Assembly: GCA_959347315.1 (NCBI GenBank)
Contig: OY365817.1
Location: 3,827,337-3,891,336, forward strand
DNA: 64,000 bases
Direction of reading: 5' to 3'
From: Bimastos eiseni
Lineage: Eukaryota; Annelida; Clitellata; Crassiclitellata; Lumbricidae
Shown: piece by piece, positions 13,301-24,146 of the stretch
Layout of the letters: every line of letters begins with the position of its first letter
How positions within the stretch are numbered: the first letter of the stretch is position 1
Made by a program: the position numbers and the translations under genes
The notes under the pieces: model-generated
The model's input: the letters and a program-made list of their open reading frames with translations, nothing else
Told to the model about the DNA's origin: nothing
Database searches by the model: none

Positions 13301-16300
13301 TTTGACGTCAGTCGCAGCAATGCCTCCATTGCCAAATTACCCGCCTACAACAAGGCCAGAAAAGAGACATTTTACCAGAAATGTATTATAATCTACTCTG
13401 GACATATTAGATAATTACAACACAGGGATGATTGCGTTATTTAGACATTGATGAATAAACGAAATTAAATTCTTCAACTTAAGCTTTATATAACAATTTT
13501 AATTATATGTGCCTATAAATCATAACTGCTAATGATTTCTATTCAGGGTTTGTTAATTTCTGTCTCTTTTTTCCTTTGACTGTATTGCTTTATGTTGTTT
13601 TTCTGTTGTGCTGGCAGTGCACACTTGCCAGAGTTTGGCTGTATTAAATCTTATTGTGTACGGCTTGGTAAGTAGTTCGCTAAAAAAACTGATTGGATGA
13701 TTTTCAATGTAAGTAATTGTGCTATTAATTAGATCAATAATTGGTCTGTAAGTTTCCTATGGTTTCTAAGCAGTACTTTTGCTAAGAAGTGTGGTTGCTA
13801 AAGTGGTTCACTGATAGAAGACTGAGGCTGACCTTGAGATATGACTTGTTGCAAGGAAGATATTTACTAAAGAGGCTGGCCTTGAAGATGCCTGTGAAAT
13901 AGGGTGGCTGTTAAGGAAGCTGGTTGCTAAGTGATTGGTTTCTAAAGAGGCTGTGGTTACTAGAGACAGTATATTGCATGACAATACCTTATAAAATGGC
14001 AAATATAAACATTATTTGCTGTCTTTAATTCTACACTAATAATGACATTTTACTGTATTTTTACAAAAGTAAATTTTCAGACCACCATACCTAAATAGAA
14101 CAAGCCTATACCCAGAAATTCTTGCCACCTATTTGTGCAGACTTCAATTCTAACTTAATTCCATGTAGACACTTTAGCTCTATCTTCAGTATTTGATGAG
14201 ATATCATGTGAATATCGACATGGTACTGTAGACCAACTGTGGTACACGTGAAATTTCACGTGTACATGCTGGCCTACAGCCTTTATATTTCGAGATCCTC
14301 GCCTAGGCCTACTTAGTTTTTGCTATAGAATTCACTAGGCAATACGGCAAAGCTTGAAATGAACGTCGCATATACGTCAGCAAATACTTAATTTAGAACC
14401 TCACATGTGAATGATTGTTAAAATAGTTAAGTACATGGCAAAGAACAACATATATGCATATGTATGAGGATATTTAATCCATATAGATAAGGATGATAAT
14501 GCATATATATGAGGATGATAATGCATATGTATGAGGATGACAAATGAATATGTATAACTAAGGTAAGAATGAATCAACGAACGGTGATGTCAGTGATTAG
14601 CATATCCGTGCGTTGGATCTTTCCGTTCTGGTGGAATCCATCAAACACGGAATGGATCTTCTGCTGGATTGTCTCGTACTCCTTCCACATACGCGAGTCC
14701 TCTTCCGTCGCCTGCGCCTCGGAGCCAAGCAGCTGGAGAATGAGTTCGAGGCTGGATGAGTCGAGTTCGAGGGTGAGGCGATCGCGTGACATCATGTACA
14801 TGACCGCAGCAGTGCACAGAGCCAACGTCTGCAGCCAAGACAAAGCAAAACAAGGTCTGTAATTGTAATCATGCATTCATATAGCACCGCTTTAAGTCAG
14901 AGGCTCTCCAGACCCGGGTCATTGCGTTTTATGATAACCGAATATTCTGCTTACATAATACCTTCTTTACTAAACATTATGCTAGCAAAATATTCTGTAT
15001 ATTGGTGCATTGAATGCTTTTTGCTGGATACCTGGCTACTAAATATTCTTCAAATCCCTTTTTCAAAACACTGGCATGAAAGTGAAACAGTAAAAGAAAA
15101 GACCACATGGTCTCCAGTTCAAATCTGAAAAAATCAAGAATTGATGATTTTTAAGATTTGTTGATATGACAGGCTTCAACATTCATAGTATTCTGTGCAC
15201 TGTTAATACCTAATTGAGGAGGAAACTTCTGTCATAGTTATATTCAAAATCACTTAGGCAGGCAGAGTACATGAGGGTGTAGTCGTTGGCATGCTGGACA
15301 GTAAATCGAGAGGTGAAAGGTTCAAATTCAGATAACTGTTACATCATCGACATCTCTATGCAACTCAGCCGTAAGTACACTGTCGGTAGGAAGGTGAGAC
15401 AGAGAGGACTGGCCACCTTCCCTTATAAGCAGAGGCTGAGAAAATGAAGTCGATAGCACTTCACACTGATGTCCGTCTACTTCAAAGTCAGCACAGAAAG
15501 TACTTACGATTACTCATCACAATTAACAACTTCATTAAAACATTGTTTGTATGTTAAATGATAAGTTATCAACCAAATGACTGCTTGGCATAATAATCAC
15601 ACGCCATGCATACTTACCGGATACTTTGCTGCATCATGCAAGGCAGACAGTATCTTCGCAAGTATCCCATGCGCTCTCAGGTGCATCCGAAACGCATGGC
15701 TGGCACACTTGTTGACGAGATTGATCGCACTGGTCAAGCATAAACATTGACAGGTCATGACATACATCTGTATCAATTGAAGACATGTTTAACACCTTAA
15801 TGACAAGCTCATGTGTGTCTCTTCATTGAAATACTAATTCATAACCAACCACAACTACATTGTTTTTAAAATCGATCCTTAAATAGGAGTCGACAAATAT
15901 GAGCAAAAATAAGGCTCAGGTTCCTCCAGGTACCATAAAGCTAATTAAATGACAAATTGACAGCCAACCACACAAAACAAAAGTTAATGAAGTGGTCAAT
16001 TTAACTATGTGGCCACAATATCTTTCATCTGTCAATGCAAACAAAAGAACCATTGTTGACTACAAGAGATCAATTGGGACATTTAGTATTTACTATTCTC
16101 AATTTAGTACTTACTATTCTCAATTTAGTATTTACTATTCTCAATTTAGTACTTACTATTCTCAATTTAGTACTTACTATTCTCAATTTAGTATTTACTA
16201 TTCTCAATTTAGTATTTACTATTCTCAATTTAGTATTTACTATTCTCAATTTAGTATTTACTAATCTCAATTTAGTATTTACTGATCTCAATTTAGTACT

Positions 16301-19300
16301 TACTATTCTCAATTTAGTATTTACTAATCTCAATTTAGTACTTACTAATCTCAATTTAGTAATTACTAATCTCAATTTAGTATTTACTATTCTCAATTTA
16401 GTATTTACTATTCTCAATTTAGTATTTACTATTCTCAATTTAGTATTTACTATTCTCAATTTAGTATTTACTGATCTCAATTTAGTACTTACTATTCTCA
16501 ATTTAGTATTTACTATTCTCAATTTAGTATTTACTATTCTCAATTTAGTACTTACTAATCTCAATTTAGTACTTACTAATCTCAATTTAGTATTTACTAA
16601 TCTCAATTTAGTATTTACTAATCTCAATTTAGTATTTACTAATCTCAATTTAGTATTTACTAATCTCAATTTAGTATTTACTAATCTCAACTTAGTGTTT
16701 CATAGGCCACAGCCAACTGGTCATTATGAAGGCTTACCCCAAATAATTCCAGAACAGGTCATACCAATTAAACAAAGACATCTTTAATGAAGTGAGCAAT
16801 AAACTGACAACACTATCTGACAATACATTACGAACCAACTGACTCAAATGTAATACACCAACTGCCAAAAAAGTATTAAACAAACTTCCCATAAGCACCA
16901 CACCCACTGCCCAAATGTGTTACACCAACTACCCAAATGCATTACACCAACTGCCCACACATACTAAACCAACTGCCTAGGACATTTGAAGCAGTCAACC
17001 TAAGACAACGCGTTGGCACAAGTTGTCCGTCATGCAATGCGTCCATGATGTACTCGATGTCGTCTGTGAACTCCTGCGTTTCACCATACTCCTGGCACTC
17101 ATGGGCACGCTTCACGTTTCGAACAACCATAAACAGCTGAAAGACAAGCGAGAAGTTACACATGCTTCATTTATCAGTCTTATTCGACTGATTTATTTTA
17201 TCATCAATTTTATTTATTTTAATTCATTCAAAAATCATATTCAATATATTAGAATTATTTACCAATTTTTTCTATCAATTGTATTTTAAATTTCATTTAC
17301 TAATTTTACTTGATTTTTTAGTTGAAGTCTACTGTTAAACATTTTAAGGTAAAACTTGGTTCATCAATTAATAAGTTTAGAGACAATAAGAAACACTAGA
17401 TGTCCAGAAATCTATTTGCAACCATTTGTGAGTGTTGTGTGTGTATGTGAGTAATATCTATCAGGGTGAATAGTGCCAAAAACACAACATTCGACCGAGT
17501 TATAAAGAGAGTCCTCCCGGAGATGGTCACTGCATAGGAACATTGAGCAAAACCTTTACCCACGGTTGCCCAATGCCATCGATTGATGCTTCGTCATTAG
17601 ACAGTGGTGTTCAATAACAGTCCTCATGAAATTGACTTCTAATGTCACTACGCCTCATACCTATTACCTAGGGTTTACTCAGATGCGTTCTATAGCAGCT
17701 TTAGGACCTTTCTTTTCGGCCGGGTTTTGATCGGGAGCATTTCTCAGCAGCAACTTTGAAGGGGCGCTATGTAAATTTAGTAATAAATGAATTTTTATTA
17801 CATATAATGCAAGTTACCTAGAAAACAGAGTTACTATGACTAAATATATACATGTCATCAACTGTTATCTGATTCGAATTTATCCTAAAAAATAGATTTT
17901 ATTCTAAAAAATCATACCGGTTTGTGCTTCTTGGAAACCTTAATTCCTGCTACGGACTCAGGCGCGCATCTCAGTGGGGGTTTTCCCACCGTCGGTTTTC
18001 CCACTGCTCGGTAGAGAACGGCCGGAGACTTGATGGGCTCTTCGTCGGAAGACTCGAACGCCATTTCATCTTTGACTGGCTTTTTCGCTTCAACCACAGA
18101 TGTCTGGCTACCACCGGAACCAGGAAGACTCTAAAGAACATACCAGATACATGCAATCATGTCAAGTGTGGCTTGTAATGATTACTGTAATGATATGCAC
18201 TGTAATGTAAAGCGGATGAGAGGGTTTAGCAGACGAAGTTGATTGATCTGGTTAGAAAACAACAGAGAATAAGTAAGTAGATCTGTGAGAGGGGAAGTAA
18301 ATGACAGATACAGAAAAGAAGAGGGCAGGCGAATGGTAGAGAGAGTAATTGACAGAGGTGAAAAATGACATGCCTAGTAAGTGACAGGGTAAGTAAATGA
18401 TAGGACTGGTAAATGGCAGGATAAGTAATTGACATACACAGACAAGGACATGGCAACTAAATGACAGGGTCAGTAAATGACATGGCAAATTAATGACAGG
18501 GCAAGCACATCACATCATGAGAAAATGACATGTACATAAGAGCAATAAGATGACATGGCAAGTCCATCATACAACAAGTAAAATATCTGGGCAATAACAT
18601 GACCAGGCAAGTAAATGACATGGTGAGAAAAAGGAAGAGCCAGCAGGAACCGTGAAAATAAGATGTGGAGCTGACCTCTTCATCTGAATTGTGCCATTGT
18701 CTGTGGTTGTAGCTGGCCTTGCTTCGAGACGGAGTCTACAATCAAAACCAATTTCGGTTGAATTACTTACATGGAAAGACACAATCACCCTACCTTACAC
18801 ACTTCATAATCACAATGCCAACTGTTTGAGGGTGCTGGGTATGAGTACAATTGTGTCTAATAAAACATCTATACCCAATCTATTCTAATCATAGACTTCA
18901 ATCCACACAGTTCATATAAACTGCTTTCAATCTACAACAACCAATGGCATATCTCGTTGCATTACAACATAGCGCACAATTTGAAACCTTATTCTTCATA
19001 ATCTTATTACTAGTAGTATTTATTATTACGATCATTTAAGTAGTGCTATCTATTTAAGTGTGCACAGGACTTGTTAATGCATACCTGAAACACTAGTTTT
19101 CTGCAACAGACAATTGACAATTTGAAACGACTGAAACATTCGCGACTTACCTTCTTCAAGCCAGTGAGAAGTCGCTTAACAACTGGGACCTCTTTCGATT
19201 TCTCCTTCGACTCCTGTGTCTCCACTGAATGTAACGACAAAGATTTAGCTTCCGGTTTTGCTTTTAGTAAAGTCTTAGAATCAAATTCCTTCAATGGGAT

Positions 19301-20563
19301 GGCAGAGTTTTTTAAGCAGTCAAAGGCATTCCGTTCGACATCACAGGACAACGACAGCAGTTCATCTACAGCTGGTTGCTTATCAACAACAGTTTGCTTA
19401 TTGACAACTGGTTTCTTATCAACAACAGTTTGCTTATTGACAACTGGTTGCTTATCAACAACAGTATGCTTATTGACAACCAGTTGCTTATCGACAGCAG
19501 CTTGCTTAGTGACAAATGTTTGCTTAATGACAACTGTTTGCTTATTGACAACAGGTTGCTTATCGACAACAGTCTGTCTATTGACAAGTGAATGCTCATC
19601 GACAACCGCCTCGATGTTGCACATTTTCTTTGCCGAATTGAATATGATTTCCGGATCACCACTTTCGACGTCCCAGTTGGTGGAATCGCTGTCCCACACA
19701 TCGTCCGTTTTTTCCGGCCCCTTCACCCGCACCGTCAAACCCCCCATGGATGTCGACACATCGGGTGAAGTCTTTTGCTGGTTGTTATTCTTGCGATCCC
19801 TGGACACAAAGAATCTCTTCACCGCTGGTTTTGCATTCGATTTGGATGAGAACAACGCCTTTGAATACACGGCCGAGTTTGTGCTCGCTCCCACCAGAGC
19901 AGTAGCCTTCTCAGCATAGTCATCAATCAGCAGCTGTCTTCTCTGGCTCGTTCTCCGTGCTCCCTTCCCATTTTTCACTCCATAGCAGTCACCAGAGTCG
20001 CCACCTCCCACGGTGAAATTGTTGGCGGTTTTCCGAACGGTTCGAACATCGGGCGAAGAGGATCCTTTCCCTCCGTTCTCCACTTCAATATCGCTCCCGC
20101 TTTCCGGAAAATCGCTGTTAGCCATGTGCTGAATCCTCCTGCCGGCATCCCTTAGCACCTTCTTGTTAGTCTCGGAGATTTTCGGCCGTTCTGGAGTTCC
20201 TTCCACTGGATCTCCACCTCCCGTTGACTTGTTTGGAAGTTTGTATCCCATTCCACGCCTCGTCTTTGAAGGTCCGACGTCTTCGAGATCAAAGGAGAAC
20301 GGATCATCATCCGACGTTCCGTTTTGATCGTCTACGATCTTCCTCTTACGGGATTTCTCCGCAGTCGGGGCGGACGGGGAACCGCGGGTCGACGTGAACG
20401 ACGCCTTGCCCCATTTCTGGATGATCGATGTGGCCTTGACAGGGCACGGTTTGCCTGTTGTGCCGAGGACGACCTCGTCGAAGGCCTTGGCCGCATGGTC
20501 GGCCTTCTGCGCCGTGCGGCTGTAGGTTTTGCTGAAGGGCCGTGACATAGCCAGAGCCGACAT
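4336..20563 (-). CDS. WAPL: WAPL (wings apart-like) cohesin release factor, 16 coding exons
   Basis: Exons, 5' to 3' on the minus strand: 20563-19151, 18735-18676, 18130-17918, 17136-17000, 15729-15618, 14828-14583, 13344-13233, 12772-12669, 12178-12102, 10560-10415, 7561-7446, 7056-6919, 6276-5967, 5507-5419, 5064-4969, 4401-4336. All boundaries are AG/GT and phases agree, giving about 1144 residues (human about 1190). WAPL binds PDS5 and cohesin and opens the SMC3-kleisin gate to unload cohesin from chromatin. Seen: an N-terminal KTYSR motif at residues 12-16 (the family's PDS5-binding YSR motif) and a low-complexity acidic/basic half. The helical WAPL domain runs from about residue 563: [90 protein letters not shown], ending [12 protein letters not shown]. 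The start at 20563 is the first ATG after the acceptor at 20575; a second ATG at 20548 would give [11 protein letters not shown], closer to vertebrates. Confidence 0.95.
4550..4790. repeat. degenerate short tandem repeat in the last WAPL intron
   Basis: Recurring blocks such as acaagtttccaaaagcaac alternate with aactggaata-type blocks at roughly 50-60 base spacing, heavily diverged. No coding potential. Confidence 0.5.
5586..5935. repeat. degenerate tandem repeat (aaagctaatc / aatgacttc units) in a WAPL intron
   Basis: About a dozen imperfect copies of a roughly 25-30 base unit containing agctaatctaat and aatgacttc fill the intron between the exons at 5507 and 5967. Confidence 0.65.
7685..7880 (+). 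mobile_element. 3' coding end of a non-LTR retrotransposon inside a WAPL intron
   Basis: The + strand translates to a basic segment with [16 protein letters not shown], then [16 protein letters not shown] residues and a stop. This is the typical C-terminal tail of invertebrate LINE reverse-transcriptase polyproteins. It is antisense to WAPL and 5'-truncated. Confidence 0.7.
7889..8115 (+). mobile_element. tRNA-derived SINE-like element
   Basis: An A-box-like tggtgtagcgg is followed by a degenerate B-box region, a non-tRNA body and an (atc)n tail, directly behind the LINE tail. This structure suggests a SINE, possibly mobilised by the adjacent LINE family. Confidence 0.55.
8142..9250. mobile_element. 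non-autonomous hAT-like element in a WAPL intron
   Basis: The ends are tagggaagttaa and, in reverse complement, ttgggttgttaa; the flanks are 8-bp near-direct repeats ATTAGAAT (8134-8141) and ATTACAAT (9251-9258). Both ends carry gataatcggttt subrepeats, and the interior at about 8660-9110 has many gagaccgagacag repeats. Eight-base target duplications and an (Y)AGGG-type end are hAT hallmarks. No transposase frame is seen. Confidence 0.6.
9424..10347. mobile_element. DNA transposon/MITE with ccgtatatactc...aagtcg inverted ends
   Basis: The left end reads ccgtaaatactcgtgaataa followed by gtcgcc. The right end, in reverse complement, reads ccgtatatactcatgaataa followed by gtcgca. A second match (tataagtcg) lies just inside each end. 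The element is about 924 bases, AT-rich and without a transposase frame. I cannot name the superfamily. Confidence 0.65.
10768..11438. mobile_element. non-autonomous hAT-like element with 8-bp target duplication
   Basis: The left end tagggcataacc and the right end in reverse complement tagggcataact are inverted repeats. The flanks CATACAAC (10760-10767) and CATGCAAC (11439-11446) form an 8-bp duplication with one mismatch. Internal subrepeats include accgagtaccgaat. No protein is encoded. Confidence 0.75.
11538..11600. mobile_element. 63-bp piggyBac-type MITE flanked by TTAA
   Basis: TTAA at 11534-11537 and 11601-11604 bracket a 63-bp unit. It starts CCCATTAACGACCAGC and ends GCTGGTCGTAACAGGA, an inverted pair matching at 12 of 16 positions. 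A TTAA target duplication with a CCC-type end is the piggyBac signature. Confidence 0.65.
12455..12560 (-). repeat. dispersed repeat family X (tccaggcttgggactggca), copy 1
   Basis: The reverse complement contains the core tccaggcttgggactggca flanked by cattagcgtg and gcaagcagtg. A second copy with the same flanks occurs at 54835-54930, and shorter matches lie near 44195, 44380 and 53900. This copy sits in a WAPL intron. Confidence 0.65.
12785..13075. repeat. GA-rich microsatellite
   Basis: An imperfect (gagaga/gacaga)n tract of about 290 bases in the WAPL intron between exons 13233 and 12772. It is purine-rich on the + strand. Confidence 0.85.
15255..15490 (+). mobile_element. tRNA-derived SINE in a WAPL intron
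   Basis: The head gagggtgtagtcgttggcat looks like a tRNA D-arm/A box. It is followed by gctggacagtaaatcgagag and a B box ggttcaaattc. A non-tRNA body follows to about 15490. The intact box spacing argues for SINE rather than chance. Confidence 0.7.
16081..16700. repeat. 21-bp minisatellite, about 29 copies
   Basis: The unit is tcaatttagtatttactatt plus c, with variable positions (tatt/tact, ttc/atc/gatc). Because 21 is a multiple of 3, long repetitive open frames appear on both strands; they are artefacts, not proteins. It lies in the WAPL intron between exons 17000 and 15729. Confidence 0.95.
17565..17800 (+). mobile_element. LINE 3'-tail fragments in a WAPL intron
   Basis: atcgattgatgcttcgtcattag resembles the tail sequence near 53258, and ggggcgctatgtaaatttag resembles the 3' end of the LINE at 57475. 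Both are short solo 3' ends, the usual product of aborted reverse transcription. Confidence 0.55.
18290..18620. repeat. degenerate (aagtaaatgacatggc)n repeat
   Basis: Some 15 imperfect copies of a 16-20 base unit containing gtaaatgaca fill the WAPL intron between exons 18676 and 18130. Confidence 0.7.
19372..19605 (-). repeat. coding tandem repeat within the WAPL first coding exon
   Basis: On the coding strand a 21-base unit (alternating in 42-base pairs) encodes heptads such as VVDKQPV and VNKQTV, about 11 copies at residues 320-397. Variants include [12 protein letters not shown] and VDKKPV. Reading frame is kept throughout, so it is translated sequence, probably a disordered linker between the N-terminal motifs and the WAPL domain. 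I know of no such repeat in vertebrate WAPL. Confidence 0.9.
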
Positions 20564-20684
20564 TGACTTGATCGCTAGGCAAAGATACAAGTGAGTAAGT
20601 ACTACTTTGGCTGACATGGCATATGTTTAAGTAACGGTACAAACAAACAACACTAATAACATTAGGATCATTACATGTTATTGC

Positions 20685-20870
20685 CATTTAAATATTATTA
20701 TCATTATATAATTATTATTATATAAATATTATTATCATTATATAATGATAATAATATTTATATAAATATTATTATCATTATATCAATATTATTATCATTA
20801 TATCAATATTATTATCATTATATAAATATTATCATTATATAAATATTATCATATATTATGATTATTGTTA
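20685..20870. repeat. (tataattattatcat)n AT-rich microsatellite
   Basis: Repeated attattatcattatat units with internal dyad symmetry lie in the presumed 5' UTR intron of WAPL. Confidence 0.9.
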
Positions 20871-21715
20871 TTATGGAGGAGATGCAGACTAAAGGAAGAC
20901 ATGTGGATTTGATGATGAAAGGTGGATATGGAAAGCCTAAAGAAGAGGCTCAACAGCGAGGGAATGGTGATGGCAGACACTTGAAACTGCCTAAGGGACA
21001 AAAAGAGAACCACAATGATCATTATTAATTACTGATTATAATTATTATTACTTTGATGCCTTAGGAATGGAAAATTATTGTTGTTATTATTGTTATAACA
21101 TTCCATCATTTAATTTTCACAGCATTTGCAGTGAGGACCATCAGAGAGTACTCAATTGGGTGGACATCATTCCCATTGTTATTTCAAGTCCTATTCTAAA
21201 ACTGATCGACACCCACCGGTGGTGGCATGACTGTACTTAGTATCAACAATCAACTTGAACATTACAACTGTCACTCTATAGAAGTTCAGAGATTACAATG
21301 ACATAGGCAGTAAAACAAACTTATTGAGTTGTTCAGGCTGTAAGTCTAATTGATAAGACTACATATTTTACCCCTACCCCAAATGCTACCAATCTGTACC
21401 AGATGATACCTAAGACCATTGGCAATCATACGCGACCATCCGATAGTGGCGCTGACGATCCGCCGATTCTATAAAAATTTTAAGAATTATTTACTAACTC
21501 GTTAAAAATCACTCGCTACCACCATGTTTACGACAGTTCAAAAGAAACCTTCCTTAGCGACATCTATCCATTCATAAAAGCTTCACATCAAATTCTTTGG
21601 CCTCATTCTATGTACAGTATTTACAATGCTTGGAGCTACTTACGAGCTAAAAATGCACCAAAAAATTTATTTATGCTGCCGAAAGTTATTCGTATAATGT
21701 CTAAAAACCACTAAA

Positions 21716-21812
21716 CACTAACCCTCACCCTAAACGATCCTCATGATGCCTAACCTGACCCTCACGATGCCTAATCTGACCCTAACCGACCCTCATGACC
21801 ATTCTTAGCTCA
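21716..21812. repeat. short tandem repeat (gaccctcatgatgcctaac)
   Basis: About four imperfect copies of a roughly 24-base unit, rich in ccctaacc-like words but not a telomeric array. Confidence 0.6.
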
Positions 21813-21845
21813 CGACGCATATTACAAATTTTATGTGTCTATAAC

Positions 21846-21920
21846 AGTGCGCATGCGTCAATGATTGTACATGCGCAGAGGTCTTTGCACGCTAAAGTTT
21901 TTATGGTTTCCGCCATATAA
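21846..21920. promoter_or_regulatory. cluster of NRF1-like and YY1-like sites
   Basis: tgcgcatgcgtca and catgcgcag (NRF1-type palindromes) lie 12 bases apart, and tccgccatat (YY1-like on the minus strand) is 40 bases on. It could be an alternative WAPL promoter or an intronic element. Confidence 0.3.
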
Positions 21921-22979
21921 GTAGAATTTTATTTTATTTTTGGGCAGAAGGTTCAGCCGCAGAAGATTTATCGAATTAGAAAATAATCTAATTGCGGAAC
22001 CGTATGAATAAGATTATACTCATTGAGAATGAATGGACCCAAGTTATTACAGAAATCGAATTCACCTTGTGTCAGCCAAACAACCTTGGGACCAATTACG
22101 CTTTACATCTAATTGAACCAATGCCCATATATATTTCTAGATTACAAAGCCATTGCCACCACTCACAATGCATTTAATTCATTGTGCGTATTATTTATAA
22201 ACTTAGATTCCGATTTTTAAGACAAAAAAGTATCTCTTGTGTCTCCAAATCTTAAGCCTTTCAGTTGTGAACAACGCGCTTACTCATTAAATAAAGAGCA
22301 CAAGAACAAGATCGGGTGTTGTTTGACGTGTAAACATGGTGATAGCAAGTGATTTTCAATGAGTTAGCAAATAATTTTAAAAAATTGTATAAAATCGGAG
22401 GATTGTTAGCGTCAATAACGGTTGATCGTGTATGATTGCCAATGGTGTCAGGTATCATCTAGTAAAGTTTGGTAGCATTTGGGGAAGTATCTAAATATTT
22501 ATTAACTGTTACCTACTACTTATTTACTTACAAGAGTCCTTATAAATCGGTAGTCTGCAGCGCTAAGCTTCTCTCAATTTATGGTAAATATAACAACCAC
22601 AAAAGGCTTTCTCTCTTCAATTACCCATAACTGTGCTCGCTGCTTCACACACAAAGTACTTTCAACCAAGTGTACCAATTTCTCAATGCCATATAAAAAC
22701 TGATTCCAAGGAGTCAGCCTTTAAACCAGCGTTCAGACAAATAAAATCCGAATAAATCCAATTTTATTGCGACTGTTTCACGAATCTTAGAGACTGAGAC
22801 ATGGTCTGACGTAGGGTTCATCCGACTATACCAGAGATACTTCGTTGGTCTAGTATTCGAAACCGGAATTGTCAGCGCTGCTAACTTTCTAACGTTAGCT
22901 AGCTACCTGCGCGATAGCGCTAACGATGACGCCCTTGCAGTAAACAAAAACAAGCGCCATTGTTGTCAAAGCTACTCAC

Positions 22980-23160
22980 GATAAAGGACGTAATGACAGT
23001 TCAAACTTCTGTTACAAAATCAACGGCTAAATCTACAGATATATAATTTCATCGGATCCAAGTAAAAACTGTAAAAAAACAAAACTCCGTTAAACTTTCA
23101 CCATCCAAAACTTGTCGCCATTTTAAATCACTGCGCATGCGTACGGATATGACTTCCGGG
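22980..23160 (-). promoter_or_regulatory. probable WAPL core promoter and 5' UTR exon
   Basis: Read on the minus strand, an ETS site (CCCGGAAGT, 23160-23152), an NRF1 palindrome (TACGCATGCGCA, 23143-23132) and a YY1 element (AAAATGGCG, 23124-23117) follow in the order common at housekeeping TATA-less promoters. About 140 bases downstream a GTGAGT donor (22979-22974) could join to the acceptor at 20575 just before the WAPL start codon. The start site and exon are inferred, not shown. Confidence 0.5.
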
Positions 23161-23344
23161 ACAAAATGCATGTTTAGAGCAATAAATTTTATTCGTACAC
23201 TGTTCTTCATAAAAATATTGATTTGCTATTCAACAAAAACTAATAATTTTACTAAATTTGTCCTGAAGCTGGTGTTAATATAATTAGACTGTTAAACAGC
23301 AAGACATAACACTGACAATGAGATACACAAATAAAACCAAGCGC

Positions 23345-23475
23345 AGACCTTGACCTCTCAGGACAACCTTTAGGACGACCCATCTACTCGACACAGCGCT
23401 CGTCAATAGGCTGATGCCCTGTGCCTAACTTTTTAATGGCGCTTCCAAAGTTCGGAGGTTACTGTTACGGTATAT
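23345..23475 (+). mobile_element. solo LINE 3' tail
   Basis: gacaacctttaggacg, cagcgctcgtcaatagg, tgatgccctgtgcctaac and ggcgcttccaaagttcgg align in order with the tail of the LINE at 26690-26790 and with tails near 53260 and 54560. It is a severely 5'-truncated copy between the WAPL and MAT promoters. Confidence 0.65.
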
Positions 23476-23532
23476 CGCCGGTTGATTGATGTTCACACCA
23501 ATAGTAGGCCTATATACAGCTGGGCTCGTTGG

Positions 23533-23782
23533 TACGGAGCTCCTAAAGGAACATGAAAGGGAAATATTTTAAGTCGTGCGAACGAGATATTAACTCGTGC
23601 CCACGAGATACAAACTCGTTCCCACGACTTAGTAAGTCGTGCGCACGAGTTAATACCTCGTTCCCACGACATATTTAACTCGTGCGAACGACTTAGTAAG
23701 TCGTGAGAACGAGTTATTATATTCTGCGCACGAGTTGCGCACGAGACAAAATATTCTTTCATGTCCCTTTAGGGGCTCCGTA
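23533..23782. mobile_element. 250-bp MITE with tacggagc inverted ends and internal 'actcgtgc..acgag' repeats
   Basis: The left end tacggagctcctaaaggaac and the right end in reverse complement tacggagcccctaaaggga are inverted repeats extending through catgaaag and aatatttt. CGTTGG occurs at 23527-23532 and 23783-23788, a likely 6-bp target duplication. The interior is a tandem series of small palindromic words (tcgtgcgaacga, tcgtgcccacga, tcgttcccacga, tcgtgcgcacga). It lies about 365 bases before the MAT start codon. Confidence 0.75.
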
Positions 23783-24146
23783 CGTTGGAGTGCAAGTGAG
23801 GCAAACTAAAATAATTGTCATTTTATTCTGGCTGGGACTTCCATATTATAAGTCTCCATATTATAAGTCTCAGGTTCTGGCCGAGATTAAACCCCAACTT
23901 TAGTCCATTAATTTCAAAACAGCTTTTGCAAAATCGCGGGTATGCCAGCATTAGCATAGAAGTAGAATCGCATAATATGATTCGTATTTAATTATATGTC
24001 GAACCTGAGAGAAATACGTAATCCATGTCTCAGTTCAAATATGTCAGCAGGACTGTTATTGTAACGTTGGTTGTAACGTGGAATCTACCTATTGAGCTAT
24101 CAAGAAATTTGTGTATTTCTAACTGCCCAACAATTACAATAGTGGA

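Noticed and set aside
16035..16787. 250-codon + strand and 206-codon - strand frames rich in repeated Leu/Val/Thr or Arg/Val/Asn
   Set aside because: Both are produced by the 21-bp intronic minisatellite, whose length is a multiple of 3; no start context, splice sites or family match.
19122..19919. 265-codon + strand frame opposite the WAPL first coding exon
   Set aside because: It is the antisense shadow of WAPL; the repeat keeps both strands open.
21716..21812. Interstitial telomere repeat
   Set aside because: ccctaacc words occur, but the unit is about 24 bases and not a TTAGGG array.
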